A DNA stretch of 64,000 nucleotides from CAWEDP01 sp963807925 (GCA_963807925.1 CAWEDP010000004.1:129632-193631); one strand, 5' to 3'; positions 52,232-61,498 are shown, counted from the first letter of the stretch. Notes: generated by a model not told the origin, from the sequence alone. Made by a program: numbers and translations.

Positions 52232-54877
52232 ATGCCGACACAATTCGACTGTCAATATCCGGAGGTCATCCGGAATCGGGAGCGCGAGATGGTGGCCGCG
52301 CGGCGCGCCGCGGCCGGCGCGACGGATGGGCCGCCGGTCGGCCTCGCGCTGTCGGGCGGCGGCATCCGAAGCGCCACGTTCTCGCTCGGATTTCTCCAGG
52401 GGCTGGCGGGCGCCGGTCTGCTGCCGCGCCTCGATTTCCTGTCCACGGTTTCAGGCGGGGGCTATATCGGCGCGTTCCTGGGAGCGCTGTACGCGCGTCG
52501 CGTTCAGCCGGACGTGCAGGCGGTCGAGGCGACGCTGACCAACCCGTCGTCTCCCGAAGTGCGCTGGCTGCGGGACAACGGACGCTATCTGGCGCCGAAT
52601 GGCGGTGGCGACAAACTCCTCGCCGCCGCCACGATCAGCCGCAACTGGACGGCGGTGATGATCGTGATGGCCACGCTGTTGATGGCGCTGCTGCTGGGCG
52701 CACACGCGATCCGCGCGTGGCTGGGCGCGGCGTGGCCGGTGGACGGCCCGGCGACCGCGGTCATCGCGATTGTCCATCGCATCAAACCGTGGCACGGCAT
52801 CTACTGGAGCTCGTACCTGCTGGCGCCGCTCGCCGTCTTCGTGTTCGCCGCCGTGCCGTTCGGGTGGGGCTACTGGCTCGGACGCGGACAGAACGTGTCG
52901 AACCTGTGGGTCTGGGGCGCGATGGTCCTCATCGCGCTGCTGGCGTTCGTGCAGCGTCCGGCGCCGGCCGGCGTCGCCATCGGGATCTACCACGGGGCGC
53001 TGCTGCTGTTCGGCACGCTCGCCTCAATCGCCCTGGCCATCGCCGTCGGCCTGAGTGTCAGGGCGCGCGGCGACAAGGGACCCGCGAGCGGCGATCGGCT
53101 GTTCCGCAATCAGGCGGCACGCGGCCTGACGGGGTGTCTGATGGCGGTCGCGGCGCTGGCGGCGTTCGGCCTCGTGGATACGCTCGGTCAGTCGCTGTAC
53201 GTGCTGGTGCGGAGCGGCGGCTCGGGCACAAGGGCGGGCCTGTCGACCGCGGCGGCAGTTCTTGCCGGGCTCGTGACGACAGCGCAAAAGCGCGGTCATC
53301 TGTTCGGCGAGAAGGGGGGCACGCGGGTCCGGCTCCCGGTCGCCGTCGTGGCCGGTCTCGCCGCCCTGGTCGTCGCGACCATCGCGGCGGCGGCGGTGTC
53401 GGCCGCGAGCCAGGGCGTGGCGCGCCGCTGGCGCCTCTCTGCCGCGTTCCAGTCGGTCGAGCGCCAGGTCGAAATCTCGTTGAGCGAGCCGGAGCACCAC
53501 ATCGTCGTTCAACAGACCGAGAGGGGCGTCGATCCGGAGCTGCCGCCAGCGGTCGGCCGCGACGCGGCGTTCTGGGCGGGCATCTTCGCGGTGGTGGCGC
53601 TGCTCGTCGGCCGCCGCATGTCGTTTGTGAACCTGTCGTCGCTCAGCACCATGTACGCCGCGAGACTCTCGCGGGCATATCTCGGCGCCAGCAACCCCAA
53701 TCGGCAACGCGAGGGCGGCAGGAGCCTGACCGAGGAGGTCGAGCACGACGATCTCTCGATGCGCGAGTACGCGCCTCACGCCAACGGCGGGCCGCTCCAC
53801 GTGATCAACGTGACATTGAACGAGACCATCAGCGGCGAGTCGCAGATCGAGTACCGTGACCGCAAGGGGCTGCCGATGGCCGTCGGGCCCGCCGGCATCA
53901 GCGTCGGCGTGCGGCATCACGGGCTCTGGGCCGACGCGGATCGGCAGGTGCTCCAGCCGGTTCGCGCCCAGTGGAGCGCCGGCACCGACCGGAACTTCCA
54001 CATCTGGAGCCACAGTCCGTCGGCCGAACCCGATTCGCTGCGGCTTTCGGTCTGGACGGCGATCTCGGGAGCCGCGGTCTCGCCCGGTCTGGGGGCGCGC
54101 ACCAGCCTCGCGGTCAGCCTGCTGCTCGGCCTCGCCAACGTGCGCCTCGGCTACTGGTGGATGAGCGACAGCCAGCGGACGCGGCAGGGCGGCGCACGAC
54201 CGAAGCTGCTGACGCAGGTGAAGCGCTGGTTCGCGCGCATCTTTCCGGCGCAGAGCGCATTGCTGCAGGAGTTGCTGGCGCAGTTCGACGGTCCGCATCA
54301 GCAGTACTGGTTCCTGAGCGACGGCGGCCACTTCGAAAACACCGCCTGCTACGAACTGCTCCGGCGGCGCGTGCCGATCATCGTCGTGTGCGACAACGGC
54401 GCCGACCCGGACTACGGGTTCGAGGACCTCGCCACACTGGTGCGAATCGTGCGGACCGACTTTGCCGTGGACGTCCAGGTCGTCGGAGGTCGCGACAGCG
54501 CGCACGACATCGGGGCGCTGTCCGATCTTCGACGCCGGACGCCGGGGCCGCCTCAACCCGGCGAGGAACGGGGGCGCAGCGATCTCGGGGCCAGGCTCGC
54601 CAGCGCGCACGCGACGCTCGCGATTGTTCGTTACACCGATCCGGTCGATCACTCGCTCATCGTCTGGGTCAAGCCGACGCTCGTCGGCGACGAGCCGGTC
54701 GACATCCTGCAGTACGCGGCGGCGCACCCGGACTTCCCGCAGGAGACAACCTCCGATCAGTTCTTCGACGAGGCGCAGTGGGAGAGCTATCGCAAGCTCG
54801 GCGAGCACATCGCCGAACGGCTGCTCACCGGCCTCGACCTGGAGAACCTGCGGGCCACGACCCTGACCGCGATCTGA
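52232..54877 (+). CDS. Large membrane-bound patatin-like phospholipase
   Basis: The 881-residue protein joins a split patatin domain to a long membrane region. The oxyanion motif GGGIRS (residues 42-47) and the nucleophile Ser74 in STVSGGGYIG are near the N-terminus. The catalytic aspartate is in LSDGGHFENTACYELLRRR near the C-terminus (about residue 705). In between are about nine hydrophobic segments between residues 145 and 465. Patatins hydrolyse acyl esters of phospholipids. Fused multi-helix forms occur in bacteria and are not characterised. ATG at 52232 is chosen over GTG at 52220, which overlaps its own would-be ribosome site. It follows the OFA gene by 24 bases. Confidence 0.86.
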   Translation: MPTQFDCQYPEVIRNREREMVAARRAAAGATDGPPVGLALSGGGIRSATFSLGFLQGLAGAGLLPRLDFLSTVSGGGYIGAFLGALYARRVQPDVQAVEATLTNPSSPEVRWLRDNGRYLAPNGGGDKLLAAATISRNWTAVMIVMATLLMALLLGAHAIRAWLGAAWPVDGPATAVIAIVHRIKPWHGIYWSSYLLAPLAVFVFAAVPFGWGYWLGRGQNVSNLWVWGAMVLIALLAFVQRPAPAGVAIGIYHGALLLFGTLASIALAIAVGLSVRARGDKGPASGDRLFRNQAARGLTGCLMAVAALAAFGLVDTLGQSLYVLVRSGGSGTRAGLSTAAAVLAGLVTTAQKRGHLFGEKGGTRVRLPVAVVAGLAALVVATIAAAAVSAASQGVARRWRLSAAFQSVERQVEISLSEPEHHIVVQQTERGVDPELPPAVGRDAAFWAGIFAVVALLVGRRMSFVNLSSLSTMYAARLSRAYLGASNPNRQREGGRSLTEEVEHDDLSMREYAPHANGGPLHVINVTLNETISGESQIEYRDRKGLPMAVGPAGISVGVRHHGLWADADRQVLQPVRAQWSAGTDRNFHIWSHSPSAEPDSLRLSVWTAISGAAVSPGLGARTSLAVSLLLGLANVRLGYWWMSDSQRTRQGGARPKLLTQVKRWFARIFPAQSALLQELLAQFDGPHQQYWFLSDGGHFENTACYELLRRRVPIIVVCDNGADPDYGFEDLATLVRIVRTDFAVDVQVVGGRDSAHDIGALSDLRRRTPGPPQPGEERGRSDLGARLASAHATLAIVRYTDPVDHSLIVWVKPTLVGDEPVDILQYAAAHPDFPQETTSDQFFDEAQWESYRKLGEHIAERLLTGLDLENLRATTLTAI

Positions 54878-54883
54878 GCGGGG

Positions 54884-56155
54884 CTACCGCGGCAGCTCCC
54901 GATACACCAGCGCCTCGAAATCGCGCAGTGTCCGGATCGCCCCATCGTCGTAGAAGGGCAGCAACTGCATCATCTGGACGCCGCCGAGGTGCCGCACGGG
55001 ATCGATCCAGAACTCGGTGTTGAAGATCCCGGCCCAGCTCAGGCTGCCTGGCGTGCGGAACGCAGCATAGCGATCGTCCTTCGAGGCGATCTGAAATCCG
55101 AGGCCGAACTTGTCGTGCCCCGCACCGAGCGGGAACGGCCTGGTCCGCTGCGGATCGGCTGCCGGCTGCTGCTCGACGAAGATCCGGCCGATGTTGTTCT
55201 GTCCCATCAGACGAACCGACTCGTCGGTCAGGATTCTCGCCGATCCAAGACGTCCGCCGTTCAACAGCATGCGCATGAACTGGCCGTAGTCGCGCACGGT
55301 CGAATACAGCCCGCCGTCGCCCCTGAACGGCGCGGCCGGCGTGGAGGGAATCGTGCCGCGCGGCTGCTCCTGCATCGTCCCGTTCGCGCGGGTGTGCGTT
55401 GTCGCCACCCGGTTCTGCTTGTCGGCCGCCACCGCGTAGGAGGTATCGACCATCCCGAGAGGCTTGAAGATGCGCTCCGCGTCGAAGGCCTCGAGCGTCT
55501 GCCCCGTGATCTTTTCGACGATGAGGCCGAGGACGCGGGTACTGGCGCTGTAGTTCCACTTGTCGCCGGGATCGCTCAGGAGCGGCAGTTCCCACTCGCT
55601 CTTCTGGTTGCCACGCTGCAGCCGCGCGACGATCGGGTTGCAGAACGCATACCCGATCCCGGAGGTGTGCGTCAGGAGATGACGAATCGTCATCGCGCGC
55701 TTTGCCGGCCGCGTCTCGTAGGTGCCGTCGGCCTCGTTGAACGTCGCGATGACCTTCAGGTTGTCGAACCCGGCGAGATACTTCGACACCGGATCGTCGA
55801 GCGTCAGCTTGCCTTGTTCGAGCAGCATCATGATGGCGACCGATGTGACCGGCTTGGTCATCGACGCAATCTGGAAGATCGCGTTGGTCGGCATCGGAGT
55901 GTTGCGGCCAACGTCCAGCTTGCCCGCCGAACCTTCGTACAGCACGCCGTCGCGATCGACCACGAGCGCGACCACGCCCGGAGTATCGCCGCGTTCGACC
56001 GCGCCGGCCAGTTGCCTGGAAATCGCCGCGGCACCCGAATCGGAAATCTTCGCGCGGCCGGCCGGTCCCCGCTGCGTGGCCACGCCGTGCGACAGGGCGG
56101 CAAGCGCGATCGAGATCGCGACGGCGAAAATCGAGACACGCAGCTTCATCTTCAC
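54884..56155 (-). CDS. Secreted serine hydrolase, class C beta-lactamase/esterase family
   Basis: The 423-residue product has a signal peptide (about residues 1-27). A beta-lactamase-fold domain follows with the nucleophile Ser98 and general base Lys101 (QIASMTKPV), then the tyrosine motif Tyr202-Ser-Ala (WNYSAST), where Asn of the usual YxN is replaced by Ala. LTHTSGIGYAF and FRGDGGLYSTVRDYGQFMRM are typical of the EstB and D-aminopeptidase relatives. An esterase or peptidase is therefore more likely than a true beta-lactamase. The start at 56155 keeps the signal. It follows the secreted-family gene at 56237 on the same strand by 81 bases. Confidence 0.87.
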   Translation of the reverse strand: MKMKLRVSIFAVAISIALAALSHGVATQRGPAGRAKISDSGAAAISRQLAGAVERGDTPGVVALVVDRDGVLYEGSAGKLDVGRNTPMPTNAIFQIASMTKPVTSVAIMMLLEQGKLTLDDPVSKYLAGFDNLKVIATFNEADGTYETRPAKRAMTIRHLLTHTSGIGYAFCNPIVARLQRGNQKSEWELPLLSDPGDKWNYSASTRVLGLIVEKITGQTLEAFDAERIFKPLGMVDTSYAVAADKQNRVATTHTRANGTMQEQPRGTIPSTPAAPFRGDGGLYSTVRDYGQFMRMLLNGGRLGSARILTDESVRLMGQNNIGRIFVEQQPAADPQRTRPFPLGAGHDKFGLGFQIASKDDRYAAFRTPGSLSWAGIFNTEFWIDPVRHLGGVQMMQLLPFYDDGAIRTLRDFEALVYRELPR

Positions 56156-56236
56156 CTCCGCGCCGGCTGCGAGGCCGGCGGCAGGAGTTTACTGCGATTC
56201 CTCGCGGCCCTGCGGAAGGTCTGGGAGCGGGCGGGT

Positions 56237-57175
56237 CTACCGGGCCGGCGCAGCCGGTGCAGCCGGCGGGGGCGGCGCGGGCGCGGCCGGGGCGCCGCAA
56301 TTGCGCGCGCACTTCTCCGGCCGCACGAAGACGTCCTTCATCTTCTTGCGGTAGTCGGGGTACATCGTCTCGGCGCCGCCCAGGACAGCGTCTCTCGGGA
56401 TGCCGTACAGCTTCGTGAGCTCGTCGACGAACGGGTTTCTCTCCGGGATGTAATGCGGCACACTGCCGTCGCCGCTGGTGCCTTCGTAGCCCGACACGCA
56501 CGGCGGACCCACGGGGGAGATTGGATTGCCATCGAGCTGGAAGTTCTTCGACAGGATTTCCGGCTCGCTCAGGTATACCGGATCCTCGACGATCGCGAGC
56601 ACCGTCAGCAGATCGCCGTGCCGGATGAAGCGCGTGGTGAGCGTCGCCTCGTCGCTCGTGGGGGCGCCGTTGCGCCGGATCGACCCGGCCTTCATGTGGG
56701 TCGTGGAGGCCACCAGCGTGTCGCCGTCCCACACGCCCGTGGTGAAGCCGCCGTGCTCGTGCGGCGCGTTCTTGGACGGATGCGGACGGCCGTCCATCCA
56801 GATGGTCGTCGGCGCGCGATCCTCCCACGCGCCGATCTTCCACGCGATGGTCGCGCCGCTGAGCGGATCGGTCTCGTTCCAGATCTTCATGCCGAAGGGA
56901 CCCATCACGAGGTAGTAGGGCGGCCACAGGCCGCACTGCCGCTCGATCATCGCCAGCTGCGAGGCCGAGTAGCTCAAGGCCTTCAGGCGCCCGTCTTCAT
57001 TGAGCGGAAGGCCGGTGTAATCGACGGCGTACGGTCCGGCCGCGCGTTCGAGCGCGTCCTCGTGGTTGCGCGCGGCCCACGATCCCGACAGCTCCGTCTG
57101 CGCGAGGGCAGGACGGCTCGCGGCCGCGACGACGAGCAGAGCGAGCAGTGTGTGAAAGCGAGTCGACCTGTTCAC
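56237..57175 (-). CDS. Secreted family of unknown function, subtype 3
   Basis: The 312-residue product has a signal peptide (MNRSTRFHTLLALLVVAAAS, then RPALAQ) and TELSGSWAARNHEDALERAA. The conserved part comes next: WMDGRPHPSKNAPHEHGGFT, GVWDGDTLVASTTHMKAGSI and TLTTRFIRHG. A long C-terminus with MYPDYRKKMKDVFV follows, and it ends in a Pro/Ala-rich tail. A CARNC pair is close to the end. The copy at 57225 shares the TTHMKAG/TTNLKAG-xxRxNG element. I choose GTG at 57175, five bases after GGAGGG; the adjacent GTG at 57178 is also possible. It lies 49 bases after the gene at 57225 on the same strand. Confidence 0.78.
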   Translation of the reverse strand: MNRSTRFHTLLALLVVAAASRPALAQTELSGSWAARNHEDALERAAGPYAVDYTGLPLNEDGRLKALSYSASQLAMIERQCGLWPPYYLVMGPFGMKIWNETDPLSGATIAWKIGAWEDRAPTTIWMDGRPHPSKNAPHEHGGFTTGVWDGDTLVASTTHMKAGSIRRNGAPTSDEATLTTRFIRHGDLLTVLAIVEDPVYLSEPEILSKNFQLDGNPISPVGPPCVSGYEGTSGDGSVPHYIPERNPFVDELTKLYGIPRDAVLGGAETMYPDYRKKMKDVFVRPEKCARNCGAPAAPAPPPPAAPAAPAR

Positions 57176-57224
57176 CACGTCCCTCCGGTCCGAGAGGCGG
57201 ACGGCGATTCTCCCCATCCGGCGC

Positions 57225-58028
57225 CTACCACGTCGACGAACAGGGCGTGGGATCCCATCCCTTGGCGTCCGCCTGCTTCTTGAACTGCGAGCTCACGATG
57301 AACGGCTGTCGCAGGTACTTCGAATCCTCGACGACCGCCGTGACCACCAGCAGGGGCGTGCCGTCGCCGAGCGGCGCCAGATCGAGGTACTCGGTCACGA
57401 CGGCGCTCTCGCTGTACGGCACGCCGTTCTTCCGCAGGTAGCCCGCCTTCAGGTTCGTCGTCACCACCTTCAACGATCCCTTCCTCGGCCCTGCGTTCGC
57501 TCCGCGTCCGCGCCCTCCCGGCATCTCCCAGCGGGCGACGGAGCTTCCCTGCCACGTCGCCTCGGCGTCCTTCGGCGCATCCGCTCCGAAGCGGAACAGC
57601 CGCGTCTGGGTGCCGGCGTCCGCGTCGACGCGCAGCGTCATGTCGTCCGGCCACGTGATGTGGAGACGTCCGGGCAGCCGCATGATCGCTGCCGCGCCGT
57701 ACGACCGGCACTGGTTGCCGGCGGCCTGATCGGCCGCCGGATCCCACGCGTTGGCCACCTTCACCGCATCCGGCGTCATCGGCACGCCCTGGTAGTCGCC
57801 CTTGGTCGGCGTCACCATCCGATAGCGCCAGTCCTCGGTGACCACCGACACCCAGTAGCCCGTGAGATCGATGGGCGCGGACGCCCTCGGCGTCTGAGCG
57901 CCTCTGGCCGGGCCGCCGGCCTGGGCGCCGCCGCCGCGTCCTCCGCGCCCCTGCGCGGGCGCATCGGCCGGCACACCGAGCGTTGCGGCCGCGAGCGCGG
58001 CGATGACGAGCGTCTGTCGTCCGCTCAC
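57225..58028 (-). CDS. Secreted family of unknown function, subtype 3, short form
   Basis: The 267-residue product has a signal peptide (MSGRQTLVIAALAAATLGVP, then ADAPAQ), a glycine-rich stretch, IDLTGYWVSVVTEDWRYRMV and ITWPDDMTLRVDADAGTQTR. LKVVTTNLKAGYLRKNGVPY and LVVTAVVEDSKYL follow. It keeps the GYW start and the central element of the family but has lost the W-D-G-D-T signature, which reads ARWEMPGG here. The GTG start overlaps the stop of the metallo-beta-lactamase-fold gene by four bases (GTGA), so translation is coupled. Three genes (58025, 57225, 56237) thus form one probable transcript, with the serine hydrolase next. Confidence 0.78.
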   Translation of the reverse strand: MSGRQTLVIAALAAATLGVPADAPAQGRGGRGGGAQAGGPARGAQTPRASAPIDLTGYWVSVVTEDWRYRMVTPTKGDYQGVPMTPDAVKVANAWDPAADQAAGNQCRSYGAAAIMRLPGRLHITWPDDMTLRVDADAGTQTRLFRFGADAPKDAEATWQGSSVARWEMPGGRGRGANAGPRKGSLKVVTTNLKAGYLRKNGVPYSESAVVTEYLDLAPLGDGTPLLVVTAVVEDSKYLRQPFIVSSQFKKQADAKGWDPTPCSSTW

Positions 58029-59047
58029 TTCTTTGGCTCCTGGACCAGGCTCGCGTACACCGCCTCGACGAACATGCGGGTCGTCCACGGCCCGGTGTCG
58101 GATCCGTACCGGCGCGTGTAGCCCCGCGTGGGCGCCGTCGCCTGGATCTGATCCAGCGTTCGGCCTTCCTTGATCAGATCGCGAATGCGGTCGCGTACGA
58201 CGGTCACCATGTCGCGGTACTCGACGACATCCAGCTGATCGCACACGCGTCCGTGTCCCGGCAGGACGTAGGTTCCCGCTTCGCGCGACACGATCGGGAC
58301 CGAGGGAATCGCCAGCTCCACGAGCCGGTTCAGCGCGTCGACCTCGCCCTGCACGCTGCCGCCGCGCGCGACGTCGATGACCGGAAACCGCGTCGTGTCG
58401 AGCACGTCGCCCGCCACGACGATGTCGGACCGGCGGAAGAACACGATGCTGTCGCCGTCGCTGTGGGCGGCCGGCTGATGCAACACCTCGATGCCTTCGT
58501 CGTTCAGGTACATGTACCGCCGCCGATCGGCGAAGGTCTCGGTGGGCCATGCCGCGGTCGGAAACGGCGCGGTCTTGCCCGTCGGCGCGCTCATCCGGGT
58601 CAACACCTTTTCCGCCGACAGGATCGCCGCCGCCCCGCCGTTGGTCATGCCTTCGCCGAACGCGTTGTTCGTCACAAACAGCGTGCGGCCGGCTTTCGAC
58701 AGCTTCTCGTTGCCGCCCGCGTGGTCCGGATCCGCGCTCGTGTCGATCACGTACCGGATCGGCTGCGCCGACAGCTGCTTGATGGCCGCGATCACCGCGT
58801 CGGCCTGCGGCGCCGCGCCCGCGTCGACGACGACGATGCCGTCCTGGCCGATCTGAACCGCGATGTTCGCACCGGCCCCCGCAATCATGTAGAAGTGCGG
58901 GCGCAGCTGGAGCACCTCCAGACCGCCCGCGTTCGCGTCGGCCTGTGCTGGCGGCGCACCGAGCGCCCGCGGGACGCCCCCCGCCGCCGCCGCGATCAGG
59001 CACACGCCCGCCGCAACCGCCATGCGTTGTCTGTTCCGACTGATCAT
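58025..59047 (-). CDS. Secreted metallo-beta-lactamase-fold protein with a degenerate metal site
   Basis: The 340-residue protein has a signal peptide (about residues 1-30). The usual HxHxDH motif reads DTSADPDHAGG, so the first two histidines are replaced by Ser and Asp while Asp and the last His remain. Other positions are kept: LHQPAAHSDGDS, VVAGDVLDTTRF and VLPGHG. The protein may bind one metal or none and could be a binding protein or an altered hydrolase. Its stop overlaps the start of the secreted-family gene at 58028, so the two products probably act together. AGGACCAGCAGG precedes the ATG. Confidence 0.84.
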   Translation of the reverse strand: MISRNRQRMAVAAGVCLIAAAAGGVPRALGAPPAQADANAGGLEVLQLRPHFYMIAGAGANIAVQIGQDGIVVVDAGAAPQADAVIAAIKQLSAQPIRYVIDTSADPDHAGGNEKLSKAGRTLFVTNNAFGEGMTNGGAAAILSAEKVLTRMSAPTGKTAPFPTAAWPTETFADRRRYMYLNDEGIEVLHQPAAHSDGDSIVFFRRSDIVVAGDVLDTTRFPVIDVARGGSVQGEVDALNRLVELAIPSVPIVSREAGTYVLPGHGRVCDQLDVVEYRDMVTVVRDRIRDLIKEGRTLDQIQATAPTRGYTRRYGSDTGPWTTRMFVEAVYASLVQEPKK

Positions 59048-59098
59048 GCCTGCTGGTCCTCGTGTCCGGGTCCGCCCTATCGTCTCACGGCGCGCGGT

Positions 59099-59722
59099 CT
59101 ACTGGATCGCCGTCATGCCCATCCGTTCGGCCATCCGCACGAGATCGGCGATCGACCCGGCGCTCATCTTTCGCATCAGGTGGCCGCGATGCATCTTGAC
59201 GGTAATCTCACTGGTTCCGAGTTCGGTCGCGATCTGACGGTTGGACCGGCCCGACACCACCCACATCATCACTTCGCGCTCGCGAGGCGTGAGCGATTCG
59301 AACGCGGTCCGCAGATTGGCGTATTCCTGGTTCCGCCGTCGCACCGCGCGATTCTGTTCGAGGGCGACGTAAATGGCGTCGAGCAGATCCTGATCCCGAA
59401 ACGGCTTGGTCAGGAACTCGACCGCGCCTGCCTTCATCGCGCGGACCGACATCGGAATGTCGCCGTGGCCCGTGATGAAGATGACCGGCAGGTCCGATCC
59501 GGTCGCGCTCAACTGCCGCTGACACTCCAGGCCGCTGATCCCGGGCAGCCGCACGTCCAGGACGAGGCAGCTCGCCGCGTCGGGCCGGTCGGCGGCCAGC
59601 AGTTCCTGCGCCGACGCGAAGAGCTCGACGCGGAGTCCCACCGACCGAATCAGGCTGTCGAGTGCCTGGCGCACCGAGTGGTCGTCGTCGACGACGAGCA
59701 CCACGTCCTCTCCGTTATCCAT
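59099..59722 (-). CDS. FixJ-type response regulator
   Basis: The 207-residue product has a receiver domain with VVDDDHSVRQALD, the phosphorylated Asp56 (LVLDVRLPG), the FixJ-like IFITGHGDIPMSVRAMKAGA and FLTKPF with the conserved lysine. A LuxR-type helix-turn-helix follows with LTPREREVMMWVVSGRSNRQ and EITVKMHRGHLMRKM. Its start overlaps the end of the kinase gene by eight bases, which supports a cognate pair. It lies 51 bases upstream of the metallo-beta-lactamase-fold gene on the same strand, so the pair may be cotranscribed with the secreted-family genes and may regulate them. Confidence 0.92.
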   Translation of the reverse strand: MDNGEDVVLVVDDDHSVRQALDSLIRSVGLRVELFASAQELLAADRPDAASCLVLDVRLPGISGLECQRQLSATGSDLPVIFITGHGDIPMSVRAMKAGAVEFLTKPFRDQDLLDAIYVALEQNRAVRRRNQEYANLRTAFESLTPREREVMMWVVSGRSNRQIATELGTSEITVKMHRGHLMRKMSAGSIADLVRMAERMGMTAIQ

Positions 59723-61268
59723 GCGAGTCGGTGCCCGTCGGCAACGCGAACGCGAACGTGGCGCCTTCCCCCTCGTCTGCCGCCGCCCAGAGCTCGCCGC
59801 CGTGCGCTTCGACGATCGATCGGCTGATGGACAATCCCAGGCCCATACCGTCCGGCTTCGTCGTGAAGAACGGATCGAACAGCCGATCGGTGTCCCCAGC
59901 CGCGATGCCGGCGCCGGTATCACGCACGCTGACCACCACACGGTGCCGCTCGTCCACGTCCGAGCGAATCTGCAGCGTACGGCGGCGATCCGCGACGCCG
60001 GCCATCGCTTCGATCGCGTTGATCAGCAGGTTGAGCACGACCTGCTGGAGCTGTACGCGGTCCCCGCGCACCGGCGGCAGGTGTCCGCTCAGATTGGTCC
60101 GCACCACCACGCGATTGGCGCTGAGCCGATCGCGCACGAACGCCAGCGCCTGGTGCACGACCTGGTTGACGTCCTGCGGGGACGGCGGCGTCGCGCTCTT
60201 CGCCAGCAGCGCACGAATCCTGCGGATCACGTCGCTGGCGCGATGGCCGTCTTCGACGATTCGTTCCACTGCCTCGCGGGTCTCCTGGAGATTCGGCCGG
60301 CCGCTGCCCAGCCAGCGCAGGCACGCGTTCGCGTTGGTGACAATGGCTGCCAGCGGCTGATTGACTTCGTGAGCAATCGAGGCCGCCAGCTCGCCCATCG
60401 TCGTGAGCCGCGCGACCCCCGCGAGCTCGGTCTGGGTGTCGAGCAGTGCCTGCTCGGCGCGTTTGCGATCCTCGATGTCCGTGTTGGTGCCGTACCAGCG
60501 GATGATCTGGCCGCCGGTCGCGCGAAGCGGCAGCGCCCGCGAGAAGAACCATCGGTAGTCGCCGTCGGCGCGCTGCACGCGCCATTCGGTGGCCAGCGGC
60601 GTCCCGTCCGAGAGCGCGGCCTGCCACGACGTGATGACGCGATCACGATCGTCGGGATGGGCCGGATCGGTCAGGCAGCTGCCGCGCATTTGATCCATCG
60701 TCCGGCCGACATACTCGAGCAGCGGCTGGTTACAGTAGTCGATGGACCCTGCGGGATCCGAACTCCAGATCTGCTGCGGGATCACCTCGGTCAACAGCCG
60801 CAGCTGGCGCTCGCTCTCGCGAATCCGCTCCTGCGCCTGCCTGATCTCGTTCTCCGCCCGATGACGCTCGGTGACGTCCCGAATCACCGCGAGCACAATC
60901 GGATGATCGTCGCATCCACGCACCGGGCTCAGGAGGATGTCGACGGGGAACTCGCTCCGGTCCTTGCGGCGTCCGTGCAGCAGCGCGCCCTGCCCCATCG
61001 GACGGCGCTCAGCGCTCTTGAAGTACCGCTCACGATGACTCGAGTGGGCCGTTCGGGAGCGCTCCGGAATCAGCAGTTCCACCGGCTGGCCAACCAGCTC
61101 GTGCCGGGAGTAGCCGAACATCGTCTCGGTCTCCGAGTTCAGCCACACGATGCGCCCGCGCTCGTCGACCGTGACGACAGCGTCGGGCGAGAACTCGATG
61201 AGCTTCGCCCGAGTCGTGACGCTCAGGTACGGAACGGTGCTATCGGGCGTGGCGCTCTCGTGTGGCAT
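59715..61268 (-). CDS. FixL-like PAS sensor histidine kinase
   Basis: The 517-residue soluble kinase has two PAS domains: the first at about residues 20-135 (FSPDAVVTVDERGRIVWLNS), the second at about 150-275 (WSSDPAGSIDYCNQPLLEYV). The phosphoacceptor histidine lies in LAASIAHEVNQPLAAI, and an ATPase domain has LNLLINAIEAM, VSVRDTGAGI and GMGLGLSISRSIVEAHGG. No transmembrane helix is visible, so the signal is cytoplasmic. FixL senses oxygen through heme in its PAS; the PAS here lacks features that would allow a heme call. It starts at ATG 61268, opposite to the AT-rich region upstream. Confidence 0.9.
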   Translation of the reverse strand: MPHESATPDSTVPYLSVTTRAKLIEFSPDAVVTVDERGRIVWLNSETETMFGYSRHELVGQPVELLIPERSRTAHSSHRERYFKSAERRPMGQGALLHGRRKDRSEFPVDILLSPVRGCDDHPIVLAVIRDVTERHRAENEIRQAQERIRESERQLRLLTEVIPQQIWSSDPAGSIDYCNQPLLEYVGRTMDQMRGSCLTDPAHPDDRDRVITSWQAALSDGTPLATEWRVQRADGDYRWFFSRALPLRATGGQIIRWYGTNTDIEDRKRAEQALLDTQTELAGVARLTTMGELAASIAHEVNQPLAAIVTNANACLRWLGSGRPNLQETREAVERIVEDGHRASDVIRRIRALLAKSATPPSPQDVNQVVHQALAFVRDRLSANRVVVRTNLSGHLPPVRGDRVQLQQVVLNLLINAIEAMAGVADRRRTLQIRSDVDERHRVVVSVRDTGAGIAAGDTDRLFDPFFTTKPDGMGLGLSISRSIVEAHGGELWAAADEGEGATFAFALPTGTDSHG

Positions 61269-61307
61269 CGGTCGCGTTGGCGCAGCGTCTCCTCGGGGCT
61301 CGCGGAC

Positions 61308-61430
61308 TATACCATAGTATATATTCCACTTCGACGCTTCCGGCTGCGCAGGCGCTCAGGGGATGTTCTGTGCGCAACCTGTTGCTCAAACACAAACAGG
61401 TTGACATTCAGGTGATTGATGACATATACG
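61308..61430. promoter_or_regulatory. AT-rich promoter region between the FixL-like kinase and a secreted-family gene
   Basis: TATAC-CATA-GTATA at 61308-61321 is an inverted repeat with 5-bp arms in an AT-rich stretch. Downstream, TTGACA at 61401-61406 and TATACG at 61425-61430 (18 bases apart) form a good promoter for the gene at 61499. A second AT-rich run follows at 61440-61452. The low GC contrasts with the rest of the window. Confidence 0.5.
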
Positions 61431-61498
61431 ATTGTCTCCATATATATATACCAAAGGATCGAATCTCGATGACGGGCTGGCGCCCGAGGAGTGACCTG

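Noticed and set aside
50755..53859. Plus-strand frame of over 1000 codons spanning the OFA and patatin genes
   Set aside because: It is out of frame with both genes, rich in Arg and Gly, and crosses the boundary of two real genes.
54884..56155. Reading the serine hydrolase as an antibiotic-resistance beta-lactamase
   Set aside because: The YxN motif is altered to YSA and the sequence is closer to esterase and peptidase relatives; there is no resistance context.
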